Shown here: positions 11,335-23,243 of the stretch, piece after piece
Layout of the letters: every line of letters starts with the position of its first letter
Position numbering within the stretch: position 1 is the first letter of the stretch
Assembly: GCA_000697355.1 (NCBI GenBank)
Contig: JNEN01000637.1
Span: forward strand, 18,362 to 82,361
Length of the DNA: 64,000 nucleotides
Direction: 5' to 3'
Origin: Syncephalastrum monosporum B8922
Taxonomy: Eukaryota > Mucoromycota > Mucoromycetes > Mucorales > Syncephalastraceae
The notes under the pieces: generated by a model
Databases searched by the model: none
Seen by the model: only the letters and a program-made list of their open reading frames with translations
Told to the model about the DNA's origin: nothing
Program-made: the position numbers and the translations under genes

Positions 11335-13319
11335 ATGGCTATTCGTTCCAGGCTCCAGATTCTCGTCAGTGGTAAAAAGACTGACGCGCTTGACGAGGAA
11401 TTGCCCGCAGCAGACATTGAAACTCCTACTGGCAAAAAGACCGCTGCTGCCAAAGACAACGATACCAGCATACATGATAGTAGCAGCGATGAGGCATCTC
11501 CCAGCCAGAGCGTCCAAACTGGTGTCCAGAAGATCCAAGCTGTAACTTTGGTCTGGTCCAAGTGGTCCCTGGTCGCAGTTCTGTGCTTGTACGTTTCTCT
11601 TCACATATTTATCTCAATTCTAGACCGATTACCTAATGATATGCTGGAGGCTTTGGCTTGTCACCTTAGCCAATGGATTCAGAACAGCCATTCTCTACAG
11701 CCTGACCCCGTATGCCACCAGCGATTTTCAGGCCCATTCGCTTTTGACTGTCATCAATATCGTTTCCGGTGCTATGACATCTGCCCTGTATATCCCTGTG
11801 GCCAAGCTTGTAGATGTCTGGGGTCGTGCTGAGGGCTGGTTACTCATGGTCGGTTTATCGACTCTGGGTTTGATTATGATGGCGGCATCTAAGAACCTAG
11901 AAACCTACTGTGCTGCGGACGTGAGACCCTCTAAGATTATTTTAATGGCAAGTGCTAATTGTTTGGTGCGAGGTAGGTCTTCTACTCGGTTGGTTTCGCT
12001 GGGATGAATTATATTCTATGTGTCTTGGCCGCCGATATTACCAACCTAAAGAATCGTGGTATCGCTTTTGCTTTTACCTCGTCTCCATATATGATCACAG
12101 CTTTTGCCGGCTCAAAGGCTGCTGAGAAGTTCTTGGTCAATGTCGACTGGCGTTGGGGCTTTGGTGCTTTCGCTGTTATTTTCCCCGTCGTTGCTTCCCC
12201 TGTCTACGTCGTCCTGAAGGTTGGAATGAATAGGGCTGAAAAGCAAGGAATTATTACTCCTGAAGAACACCACGGTCAAAGCTTTCTGGAGAGTACAAAG
12301 CATTATTTTTTTGCCTTTGATAGTAAGCGCAACCGCGACTTTTCTCCCTCATCCTAACCAGGGCACTAAAGGTTTTTTATTCCACAGTTCCTGGAGTCAT
12401 CCTCCTCGCAGGCGGCCTCACTGTGTTCCTCCTACCCTTCACCCTGGCAAGCTCTGCCCCCGACGGTTGGAAAACGGATTATATTATCGCCATGATTGTG
12501 ACTGGCTTCGTCGTCATGGTTCTCTTTGTCTTATATCAGGTCTACTTCGCCCCCATGCCATTCCTCAAGTACGAATTCCTCACCGATCGGACTGTCATTG
12601 GCGCCTGTCTCCTTGACGCAACCTATCAGATGTCCTACTATTGCTGGAACAGCTACTTCAACTCCTTCCTCCAGGTCGTCAGCAACCTTAATGTCGCTGA
12701 AGCTGGTTACGTCGGCAGTACCTTCCAGGTTGTCTCTGGTGTCCTCCTCTTCATGGTTGGCTTCGCCATCCGAAAAACCGGATACTTCCGCTGGCTTCTG
12801 TTCATCGGTGTTCCCCTTTATATCTTCGCCCAGGGTCTCATGATCCACTTCCGGCAGCCAAATCAATATATCGGATACATTGTCATGTGCGAGATTTTCA
12901 TCTCCATCGGTGGTTCCGTTTTCACTCTGATCATGCAGCTGGCTGTCCTTGCAGCAGTCGACCACCAACACGTCGCCGCCGCACTCGCCGTCCTTTTCAT
13001 CTCCGGTGGTATTGGAGGGTCTATCGGTAATGCCATTTCCGGCGCTATCTGGACAAACACTTTCCTGCCGGCCCTGCAACGCAAACTCCCTGAATCTGCG
13101 CAGTCCCAGGTCTTGACCATCTACTCCAGTCTCCCCACCCAGCTTTCCTACGCAATAGACACACCCGAACGCCTAGCGATCCAGGAATCCTATGGATACG
13201 CCCAGACGAGAATGTTAGCTGCCGGAACCGGACTAATGGTGCTCAGCTTCATCTGGGTGGCCATGATTCGCAACTACAACGTGAAGCAAATGACCCAGAC
13301 CAAGGGTGTTGTTTTCTAG
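11335..13319 (+). CDS. MFS siderophore-iron transporter (ARN/SIT/Str family)
   Basis: Four exons, 11335-11588, 11650-11920, 11977-12322 and 12388-13319, give 600 aa with all phases consistent. A soluble acidic N-terminus (about 70 aa) leads into a 14-helix MFS core. Family-like blocks include 'NGFRTAILYSLTPYATSDF' in the first helices and 'YILCVLAADITNLKNRGIAF' near helix 5. Further on come 'DWRWGFGAFAVIFPV', 'ISGGIGGSIGNAISGAIW' and 'YGYAQTRMLAAGTG'. The 'PERLAIQESYGYAQ' end region is typical of ferric-siderophore importers. By family it imports ferric siderophores at the plasma membrane by proton symport. Mucoromycetes can use xenosiderophores, so the ligand may be foreign. The upstream GATA motif fits iron repression. 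The first acceptor (11648-11649) was picked over a closer AG because it keeps 'LVTLANGF' in frame. Confidence 0.88.
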
Positions 13320-14062
13320 GCTGGACTATTAGGCTTCTCGTGTGAGTATACAACGTCGCAGTAAACAATTTCTCTGTCTTGTCTAGCTTGTGAGGCGTAG
13401 AACATAATAAATATAATGAATTATATATTACACGCAACATTTCCACGCGCTCATATTACATATATATAGCAGCGTGAACACACATTATTGTTTCGTGATG
13501 AAAGTCTATAAATTTTGAAGCCCGTCTTACAGTCAGTCATCAAATGATAAAATTGATCATATTTTAATGAATATCATTATCCTTATCTGCTACATTCGAT
13601 GTTAGACATTCCACAAGGAAACAGCTCAAAGGTTATAATAGCAATTAGCAATCGCAGCGCATCCATATCTTGTTGTACTGGTTGTTATTGAATTTTCGTA
13701 TTAGATGAAGTCATGCGATCTATACTCTGATCTGTGTATCGACTTTGTACTTATCAGAAGAAAAAAAGAGCTATAAAATTACAACGCTATAAGCAAAGCT
13801 GGTAAATACACATATGCAAACAGTCAAATCCGTATGACAGTGTACTTGTGTATGAGAAGTGTTTATAAAGAACCTGGGTTTATGAGTACTGTATAGAATG
13901 TCATCATTAAGAACGAATGAAAAGAAAAAACAAATAAATGGGAATTGATAGGAGTGATAACGTAGAAACGAAAGAAAATATACAAACGATGGTAGATAGG
14001 GGACATTACTATGATACAACAACATTATAAAGAACATAAGACTTGCAAAAAGAACATGAAGA
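13320..14062. other. Convergent 3' intergenic region, AT-rich
   Basis: The interval lies between the stop of the plus-strand siderophore transporter and the stop of the minus-strand Ca2+-ATPase. I see only AT-rich sequence with short spurious frames and no RNA gene. Confidence 0.5.
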
Positions 14063-17000
14063 TCAGGGCGTGGTTTCATCCGCAGGTGTGACAATGGTAA
14101 TAGGCACATCCGCCTTTTCCTCTGCTTTGGCGTTATGGGTATACACAGCGTCGTCCGAGTGACCTGTCATGTAGAGGCTTGGCACAAGAGGTGCCTCGCC
14201 GAGATAGCGCTGGCGCGTCGTCGGATTACGGAATAAGAAACCAAACCAGCGGTCGGGGATCAGACGAATCAATGCGCCCACTGGCAGCGAGAACATGCCG
14301 ATCACTATCGCGATCGCCCACTGCGGGCCACCGATGCGCGTCACCTGGAAAGCGACGTCGCCAAAGTTGACAATGATGGCCTGACAAATGACGCATAGGA
14401 AGAAGATGATGATAAAGAACTTGTTGGACAGGATATTGTGGAAGACGTTGAACTTGCTATCAATGCGTCGGCAGCTGAAGGGTAAAAGGAAAGGTGAGAA
14501 TTTGGAATAGGAGAGTGGTTACACATACTTGATTTCGTTGAAAATCTGACAGAACACAAAGGTGTTGAATACAATGGTCTGGAGGACGACGTCTTCGGGG
14601 TCATAGTCGAGAATATTGCTGTACAGTAGGACAAACGTGACGATGACCTGGAAGACGGCTTGGCCGATAATCATTTTCCACATTTTGAGACTGATCAGGG
14701 GCGCCGACTTTGGTGTGGGTGCACGATCCAGCAGCTCTTCGGTCGGCGGGTCCGTTGCGAGCGCGAGCGCGGCCAAAGTATCCATAATGAGATTGACCCA
14801 CAGGAGCTGTATCGCGGTCAGGACCGATTTTTGCTTCTCGCTTGCCACGCCCGAGATGAACGTGAGCACGACGGCTGTCACGTTGACAGTCAGCTGAAAC
14901 TCGAGAAATTTGCGCACCGCGTCATTGACACAGCGGCCCCACATGATGGCTTTGACGATGCTCGAGAAATTATCGTCCATCAGGATGATACTTGACGCCT
15001 CCTTGGCAACCTCTGTACCGGCAATGCCCATGGAGAATCCGACGTCGGCAAGCTTGAGGGCGGGGCCATCGTTCGTGCCGTCGCCGGTAACGGCTACCGT
15101 CTCACCCAGCTCCTTGAGGCGCTCGACCAGGATACGCTTGTCTTCGGGGCTCGAACGCGCCAGTACCTGCAGACGCGGTAGAACCGCATCCATTTCTGCG
15201 GGAGAAAGGTGCCGGAATGTAGGCCCCTCCATAACGAGACCACCCGGTGTATAGATCTCGCACTGCTTGGCGATGCTCTTGGCCGTGATAACATTGTCGC
15301 CTGTCACCATACGCACAAAGACACCAGCTTTTTGACATGCCTTGACGGCTTCCTTAACACCCGGGCGTAGAGGGTCCTCGATGCCGACGATGCCAATCAG
15401 GGTCAACCCATTGTCGTGTACGAGGTCATCATAGGGTACTTCGTCGTCGTCCGTCGAGCTACCTGTTGCTTTGGTGGGAGGCCAGTGGACAAAGTCGCGG
15501 TAGGCAATGGCCAGCGTGCGCAGACTGCGTGAGGCATAGTCTTGAATGACGGCCTCAAGCTGGGTTCGGTCGTCGGCAGTGAGCTTGCGCTGATTCACGC
15601 GCGTGCCCGATGCATCCTGGCCATCCACGATCTGAGAACACTTGTCTAGCATGATTTCGGACGCGCCCTTGAAATGACCGCGCAACATGTCGTCTTCAAC
15701 ACGAATGACGGTCGCCATAGCCTTGCGGTCAGAGCTGAACGGGAACACTTGCTCGAGTGCATAGCGCTCGCGCACGCTATGAAAATGCTCTGCGCCATAA
15801 TCGAGCGAGAACGTCAAGAGCGCGGTCTCGGTCTTGTTGCCTACGATGCTGGGATCCCCCTTTTCATCGAGGCCTTCAAATGCCGTGCTGTTGGTCGCGA
15901 TCGCCTGTGTCAGCAGATCCAAGACTGGCTTGGGTGTCTTGTCGCGAACATGCTGGATATCCTCCTCGTCCTCCTTCTCGTCTGTATCTCGTGCGAATCG
16001 CAAAAAGTTGCCGATACTAGCAGCCACAACAGTCATCTTGTTTTGCGTCAGTGTACCGGTCTTGTCAGAGCACACGGTGGTGGCGTTGCCCATGGTTTCA
16101 CAAGAGGCGAGGACACGGACCAGGTTATTGTCCTTAAGCATGCGCTGAGTTGCATAAGCAAGCGCTAAAAAAAAGTCAGATTATACTAGTGTATATAAAT
16201 TTCAAAAGCTTACCCAATGTTACTGCAAGCGGCAAACCCTCGGGGACCGCGACCACAATGACGGTAACGACGACAATCAGGATCGACATGATATCTTGGA
16301 CGATTTCGGTTGGTTCGGTCGGAATATAATACCGATAGCCCACAAAATAGCGAATCAGGAGTACAATAAGCATCACAATTGCCGCGCGTGAGCCCAACTT
16401 GGTGATCATCTCTGCTAAGCCGTTGAGCTTGACTTGGAGCGGGGTCATCTCGTTTTCGGTCCGGAGGGCCATCATGGTGCGGCCGTGGTACGAATGGACA
16501 CCCACACCAGTAACGATATAGGTCGCGACGCCTTCAATCACTTTAGACCCCGAAATGATGAATGGATCGGGCGAGCTGCGCGAAGGAGCCTTGTCCTCCA
16601 CATGGGTAGCAGAAGAGGATGAAGATATGGAGGAGCGTGGTTGGTTAAATGGCAGCTGAAGCGTGTCCTGCTTGGTGGTATGCTGGATACAGGCGTCGTA
16701 CGACAGTTTGCGGACGGCATCTGACTCGCCCGTGGCAGCGGATTCATCGCATTTCAAGTTGTGGCCCTCGATAAATATACCATCAGCCGCAACAATGTCG
16801 CCTGGCTCAAGATGTAGAATATCGCCCACTTGGATGTTATGGATGGAAACCATCTGGATCGTGCTTTCCCGTGTTGCCTGGAATCCAATTTTATTATGGT
16901 GAGCATGATGATGCAAGTTTGGATCATCTGTTTACCTTGATGAGACGGTCTTCTTTCTTGGCGTTCAGCTTTCGAAACTGGCGCTCCTTTTGAAAATCAT

Positions 17001-17670
17001 TGATGCTACCAACAAGCACGACAATGATAATGGCCACGATAATGGCCACGCCCTCGACCCACTTGACACCCGCAATCTTGTTGCCATTTGCATCGTATTC
17101 GGGCACCGCAATATCCTCGTAAAGCCCGACCGCGAGTGAAACAATGGCAGCCACCGCCAATAGGATCTGTGCAAAAACAAAAAAAAAAAAGGTCAGCAAA
17201 TGAATGTGACACCTTAAGGAACATACCAAGGTCTTGTCCTTGAACGCGAGCCACATCAGGCCCAGGATGCCTTTGGTTTCAGGCTCGGGTAATACATTGA
17301 GGCCGAACACGGCCGTGCGCAGGTCCATGTTGTTTTGTTTGGGGAAGGCATGTTTTTCGTTCTGAAAGGAGATACCTGAATCGATCTCAGCTGCAGGTGA
17401 CAGGCCTGTTGTCAGATCGACAAATAAGCCGCGTGCAACACCTTCAATGCCGCCAAAGGCGGTGAGGAGGTTCAAATTCTTCGGATCCATCAAAGCCGCA
17501 AGTTGGGTGGGCACAAACGCAAAAGGGTTGTTGGGGTCTGTGTGAGGTGTGGTGAGATCAACTCGCATGTCGAGCCGTGTCTCGTCCGTAGTCGGGGTGG
17601 GTATATTTGGATCATCAAGCTGTTGTGATTCAGTCGTGGTGGTGGTAATGGCGGGCGGCTTTTTGGGCAT
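14063..17670 (-). CDS. PMC1: P2B-type Ca2+-transporting ATPase (Pmc1-like)
   Basis: Five exons, 17670-17227, 17166-16936, 16877-16214, 16164-14529 and 14474-14063, give 1128 aa. Visible landmarks in order are the first membrane pair and 'VEGVAIIVAIIIVVLVGS'; the actuator loop 'CDESAATGESD'; the M4 Ca2+-binding region 'VAVPEGLPLAVTLALAYAT'; phosphorylation motif CSDKTGTLTQNKM (Asp near residue 480); the hinge 'TGDGTNDGPALKLADVGFSM'; and a six-helix C-terminal part. The M4 PEGLP motif and the overall layout match plasma-membrane or vacuolar P2B pumps. In fungi these load Ca2+ into the vacuole and act with calcineurin signalling. The N-terminal about 150 aa is Thr/Pro-rich and variable, as in Pmc1; no calmodulin-binding extension is obvious at the short C-terminus. 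A TATATAAAG element sits about 70 nt upstream. Confidence 0.93.
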
Positions 17671-18375
17671 GATGAAGGATAGTATGGAGAAGGAAAAAGC
17701 GACCCAGGAAAAAAAACGAGATTAATAAAGAGGTCCCTCTTTATATACAATTCTGAATGACATGCCTCTTTCTGGAAATAGAGTGCGAATAAAAATCAAG
17801 TCATCCATTGTACAGTTTTCGGAGGACACAAAGAAGAACTTCGACAAGAAGGCGGCTCTTGAAAATACCAGCAGAAGTTTCTGAGACTTCGTCTGACCGC
17901 GGCGCGTGCTGGTGGCCGTGTACTGCACTTTAACTCACCTTTGCCTAATTGGGCTCGACTGAGAATCGCGGGAACTCTCTGCTGTCCACTCGCTGCTTTG
18001 AGTGCACCAGCATTCCAATACAAGCATTGTCAACAGAACCTTCCAAAGAAAATCATGTCCTTTTTCATGTGCATGTCATTCTCCGCCTTCGTTCATTCTA
18101 CATTGGTGTCAATAAGAATAAACATTACCATGGTCACACATACACGCCTGGGATTCTCACAAATTAGTAGAATAGCTGCCTTATTTGGAAGTCCCCGGAG
18201 TAGACACCCACAAGATCGACGCTCCAAACCCAGCATCGTGGAATTCGGTTTGTGCATAGACAACAAAGACGAAGAGCAATGCACTTTCAGATTTTATTAG
18301 CATCGTAAGATTAGAAATGATGGAAAGAGCAAGAAACAAAAACAGAAACGAAAGAGAGAGTGAGAGGGGCCCAGC
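17671..18375. other. Intergenic: Ca2+-ATPase promoter and helicase 3' flank
   Basis: This stretch contains the TATA element of the Ca2+-ATPase (about 17738-17748, minus) and the AT-rich 3' flank of the SNF2 gene. The open frames are shadows or chance. I do not see an RNA gene. Confidence 0.45.
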
Positions 18376-21300
18376 TTAGAGATCAAAGAGCGACTTGATT
18401 TCTTCTATGGTCAGCTTAGTGTTCTTGAGCGTACCATCGCCGAGCGCGCCACGGGCCATCATGGCCTTTTGGTTCTGTAGAGCAACAATCTTCTGCTCCA
18501 TTGTGTCGGCAATCATAAGGCGCACGACCTGGACCGGAAGGCGCTGGCCTATACGATGGACCCGATCGATCGCTTGGTCTAACAAACAAGATATTTAGCA
18601 TATTTTGGGGAGGTTATGTCATCTTCCCTACCTTCTACTGCAGGATTCCACCATACATCCATGAGGATCACACGGTTCGCAGCCGTCAGGTTCAGCCTTG
18701 AGGATGTCGCATGAGTTCCATGTACGTGCAGACAGAGAGTTTGTGTGTGTTTTCATATTTACCCCAATGACCCGCACTTGAGCGAGATGAGCATCACCCG
18801 ACATTCGGGGTCTCCACGGAGCCTCGCAAGGCTCTTTTCGCGTTGGTTGTTCGGCATGAACCCATCATCTACACGCAAAAAGGAAAGATACGCATTTTTC
18901 TGTTCAGAAACAAAATGACATCGGTCACACAAAACCTTACATCGAACAAACTGAAAGCCGCACTTGCGGAGAGGGTCCTCAAGAAGGTCGAGCATCGACG
19001 TGAATTGCGAGAAAATGATGGTTTTTTCTCCGGGTGCTCGGGCGCGTGTTTCGGTCAAAATCTTTAGCACTTGCGAGACTTTTGTCGAGGTCACGAAGTG
19101 GCCTTCGGGCAGCGTCGCGTCGATCGCGCCTGTGTGTAACTTTTGAGGCTCCGTGCTCTTCTGTAAAAGCTGGGTACAGGCATCACAAAAAGATTCATAA
19201 ATCGTGCTTGCCCGTCGGATCGACCTAAATTGTAAAAAATATAAAAAAAAATAGTGTCATTCGAACATTCTACTGAGGTGAAGGGGCATATTTCTTTGTG
19301 CCTTACCGCCCACACAGTTGGCACGTTTGCCGAGTGGATGGCACCTGAGACGCACCGGACCAGCCCAGGCCTCGGGCCACATTGGCCATCATGTCTCGTG
19401 CCGCCGTCGCTTCATTGGGCTCACGTGGCGATGACGTCTCGCCATTGTCGGCAGAGTTAATGATACCGCCGCCGTCGTCTTTCACCAGGGCTTTTAGCAC
19501 GAGCTGGGGATGGTTGCATGCCTGGCGAAGACGCAGAATCATGCACAGCATATTGACATAACTGCTCTCTCTGTTCTTGCCACCCTGCACTAGCTTTTGA
19601 ACGACAGCACGCGTCCTGCTTGAAATCATGTCGTACAGAAATCGTTCTTCAGATGTGAACGTCAAGAGAATATCTGTCTTGTAGCGAGGTGGCAGATTGA
19701 GTGACAGTTGTTTGGAAAGCTGGGGCGTGTCTGACTTGGTTGCATCGTCTGGTTTTGTGTCCTGTACGGGGGTATCCTGCGCATCGTGGAAGAGTTGCTT
19801 GGTACGACGCAGCATGACCGCCATCAGAACGGCCCGGAGACGGTCCAGTGCGATCTGGGTCTCGCCGTCGTTTAAAGGTTTGGAGATGCTGCGCCGAAAT
19901 GTCGGGTAGTCGCTGAGGGGCTGAACGCGCAAGAAGCGAATCAGACTGTAGAGTTCATCGGCCGAGTTTTGCAGCGGCGTGCCGGTTACGCACCATCGCT
20001 TTTGGCTTCTCAATGTGTAAGCTGCTTTGGCGGAGCGTGTAGCCCTATTTTTAATCTGCTGTGCTTCGTCTATTGAAGAGTCAGATGGGTGCATTTAAAA
20101 AGAACCATTTCATATCACTCTTACCCAATACCACACGGTACCAATCAATATGGAAAAGCGGGCCATAGCCCTCATCGATGCGGGAGCTCTCATCCTCGCT
20201 CAAACCGGGTGAGGTCATCCGGCTGCTGGGGCTACTCGCGCCACTTGCGCCACTTGCGCCACTTGCGCTCGAAGTCTGAGTCAAGTCCGGCTTAATGTCA
20301 TATTTGCTGGCTCGTGGTACACCGCTTATAGCGGTCCCTTTCGGGAAATCGCTCGATAGTATGTGGTATGTTGTGATGACGACGTCATACGACTTCAGTT
20401 TCTCAATATCTACAGGAAGATGTGAGTTGACGGTTGTCTTGGATGGATTTAGATCAGCTACCTCGGGTACGTGTCTGGCCATGATGGACGAGCACCTTGA
20501 GCCGGCCATCTGCCGTCTTGTCGCTGAACTCTTGAGCCCATTGCTGTATCAAAGCCAAGGGACAGACGATGAGCGTCCGCTGCGGTTCGCCTCCTGGTTT
20601 CTCTCGTGCCTGATTGAGTGTAGTCAGGACGAGACCGATCGTCTGAATTGTCTTGCCAAGGCCCATCTATTGCTTTGGTTCAGTACCATACATCAGGGTA
20701 TCTATCTTTCTGTTTATATGTCTTACATCCTAATTGAGACGTGTTAGCACAGCCGAGACTTGTAGCAATTTATCCACTTACATCGGCCAGAATACCGCCA
20801 TTGCTCGTCTTATTCTCTTCACGATCGGCCATCCACAAAATGCCGGTCTCTTGATGGGGAAGCAAGTTGACATTCATGCCCTCGATCTCCAACCTGGAGT
20901 CGTCTTGCTCCTCGTCGCTGTCCTCGACCACGATGGCGGACCGGTCTGTTTCACCGTTGGCGGTATCTTTCCGCTTCTTCTTCAGCAGCTTGACATCCTG
21001 CGGGATACTGTCGAGCAACAAGGTGATATCACGCCGGGCCTGTTCCGCATCCGGTGGTTCAGCCATGGGCAAACTTCCAGGGGACGCGACAAAACGCGCC
21101 CGGCCTCTCTGGGGGGATGAGCGATAGCCGCTCCCAAAAGAGGAGCCGGATGAGTCAATGGTAACATGGGGGTTATCATAGCGACAGGCAGGGTTGTACA
21201 AGGGCGGTGCCTGGAAGATTTGATGGTACATGCGGAAGAGCCTGCCGATACCCTCTTTGTGGACGGGCAGACAGTACATGATGAGAAGGAGAGGCGTGCG

Positions 21301-22395
21301 AGACGGTGTGGCTTTGCCGCGTGGGATGAGGGCGTCCCACCAGGCCATGCCGCGGTCTGCGACGGGGCCCAGCGCACGTGTGGCTTCGTACATGACCCAA
21401 CCGTACTAAGAAAGAGAGAGAGAGTTTGTGTTGGATAACAGATCAGACAATGTGGAAGACTTACAAATTTGGGCGGTTTGGTACGCGAAAAAATGGAGAA
21501 GGCTATGGTCTGTATGAGAACGGGTGTATGCCTAGAGTTGAGCACAGTACTCTGCACTTACAGTAATTGCCATCTTTCTGTCTCCCGTCCGCCTTGACGG
21601 TGACAGGTTCGTACTGCTCGTCTCGGACCAGGTTCAATGGCCTGACGGAAACGATTTCAGAGGTGATCATGCCGAGACAGACGTTCTTTGTTGATCGGTA
21701 TTCGTCTATCATGATATCATCATCGTTCTCATTTCCAAACGATTGCATGCCTTGAGGCGAGGTCAGGGTAGGTTCGACAAGGTGGTGCTGTTGGTGCTGC
21801 TGATGCTGGTATCGCAGATAGTCGAGTTGGTTTGCGTACGCGGGCTGGACGGACAAGGGCGTGATAAATGGAGGCGGGTGCTGCAGACGCATAGACGACG
21901 ACGACGACGATTGAGAGTGGTGTCGACGGGAGGACGAGGATGAAGTGTTGCGTTGATATGAATTTAAATTCTGCTGCCTTTGGGTTAAACACCTGTCAGG
22001 GGAGAAAAACAGACTCTTTTTTTTTTACTCATTCTTGCCCATACCTGGTGCTCTGAATCTTCAGGGATTGAAGCCGGGGTGGATCGTGGCGAGCGATCCC
22101 TGTTGAATTCCTGGCTGACCCGGCGTCGCTTGGGAGAATCAGGTGTTTTGGAAGGGGAGTCTAAGTCGACCGGACTGGCCTCGTCTTCGCTGCTCATATC
22201 GCCACTGTCCGAGAGCACAATGAGATTCAGGTTGGGCATAGGCGTCGACGACGAGGTCATGGCGGTGGGAATGCAATCCACGTTGGAGTACATTGCTTGG
22301 GAAGGATAGGTCCGCTTGGACGACGAGGAGGACGAAGCAGAGGAAGGAGGGGAGTTCAAAGATGTGAAGCGTCGTTGCTGGTTCGGTTGAGTCAT
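18376..22395 (-). CDS. SNF2-family DNA translocase, Rad5/Rad16/Uls1 group
   Basis: Twelve exons: 22395-22045, about 21973-21562, 21502-21465, 21405-20782, a 3-nt exon 20729-20727, 20666-20462, 20409-20125, 20069-19307, 19224-18941, 18868-18763, 18696-18632 and 18578-18376. Total is about 1112 aa. The N-terminal 250 aa are Ser-, Pro- and Gln-rich. The helicase core shows motif I LADDMGLGKT (near 475), 'TLIVCPLALIQQW' (Ia), 'VVITTYHIL', motif II LDEAQ (near 640), 'CVTGTPLQN' (III), 'IIFSQFTSMLDLLE' (IV), 'LNLTAANRVILMD' (V) and 'DQAIDRVHRIGQ' (VI). A C-x2-C...C-x2-C cluster (near 890) sits where this group carries a RING finger, but only four Cys are seen. By family it is a nuclear ATPase in DNA repair or removal of SUMO-ubiquitin-marked proteins. 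The second acceptor (about 21974) is my least certain junction. Confidence 0.88.
20727..20729 (-). other. Apparent 3-nt microexon (GAT, Asp) in the SNF2 gene
   Basis: The exon before ends GGILAD and the next begins MGLGKT. Joining them directly would leave one residue missing from the near-invariant LAD(D/E)MGLGKT motif. Between them the sequence AATTAG / GAT / GTAAGA offers a good acceptor, three bases coding Asp, and a good donor. The flanking introns would be 52 nt (20781-20730) and 60 nt (20726-20667), both normal for this window, and all phases are 0. Confidence 0.65.
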
Positions 22396-23243
22396 TCTAC
22401 TGCATAACGTCGCACACACACACACACACCAATGTCAAGGGATATATTACTCGCCTGTCTGTCGAGATAAAGAATTCAGCTTGCCTCCTGCTCCCTGTCT
22501 ACTTCTTTTTTTCCCTTACAAATGCGCGCGCGTGTTTCCTAAGCCGGAAAGAAAGCCAAAGAAAAGCTATCAAAAGAAAGAAGCCACGGGTTCAGTCGTG
22601 GTTCGCGGGCAACACACAGAAAAAATAAAAAAGAGAGAGACAGCGAAGCTCAAAACACATCACATGGTCTATGGTTTTTCCGTCACATGACCTAGTCATG
22701 TGGTGTATCTTTTGCAGCTTCAAAAGTAAAAGACTGAAAGCGAAGCCCCGACGTGCGGATGAGATAAAGCGAGCAAAAGCACCGCGTACAAGAACAGCAA
22801 ACAAAAGTACGAAGGGGAAACACGAAGGAAGAAAAGAAAGGAAGAAAGAAGAGGCGAATTAGGTCGATATAGATAAGAACTGGGAGCATGGCAGCAGCAT
22901 CAATAGCGAGTGGCCCCAAATCATACATTTTATGATGTCGTGTCACACATAAGGAGTCAAGGAAAGACGAAAAAAAAAAGAGATTCCTTATTTGATCTGT
23001 ATCCCATCTCATTTTCATATCCAAGGAACGGCCCCATATAGGAGAAGACAGGGCCGGGCGAGTGAAAATTGACACATTTTCGCTTTACGCACGCCATACG
23101 CAATCCAGGGAACGACCGCACCAGTAAAATCAGTAAAAGATAATGTCGGCATCTCAATTTCAGAGACTTTCCGCTTTCCACCCTCGTCGTGCCAGGCCAA
23201 AAAATGAAACGCTGTGTGTTTTCTCTTTTCTAACACGTCCGTC
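22396..23243. other. Divergent promoter region, helicase / SQR
   Basis: It contains a CA dinucleotide run (about 22412-22430) and purine-rich tracts (for example 'gaaggaagaaaagaaagg', about 22820-22850). Open frames on both strands look like chance. No RNA gene seen. Confidence 0.45.

Noticed and set aside
12531..13079. Acidic 182-codon minus-strand frame
   Set aside because: Shadow of the siderophore transporter exon 4.
21974..22044. Nearest AG (about 21990) as acceptor for helicase exon 2
   Set aside because: It lies directly after the likely branch CTGAC and puts the exon in a frame that soon stops; the later CAG (about 21974) keeps the frame.
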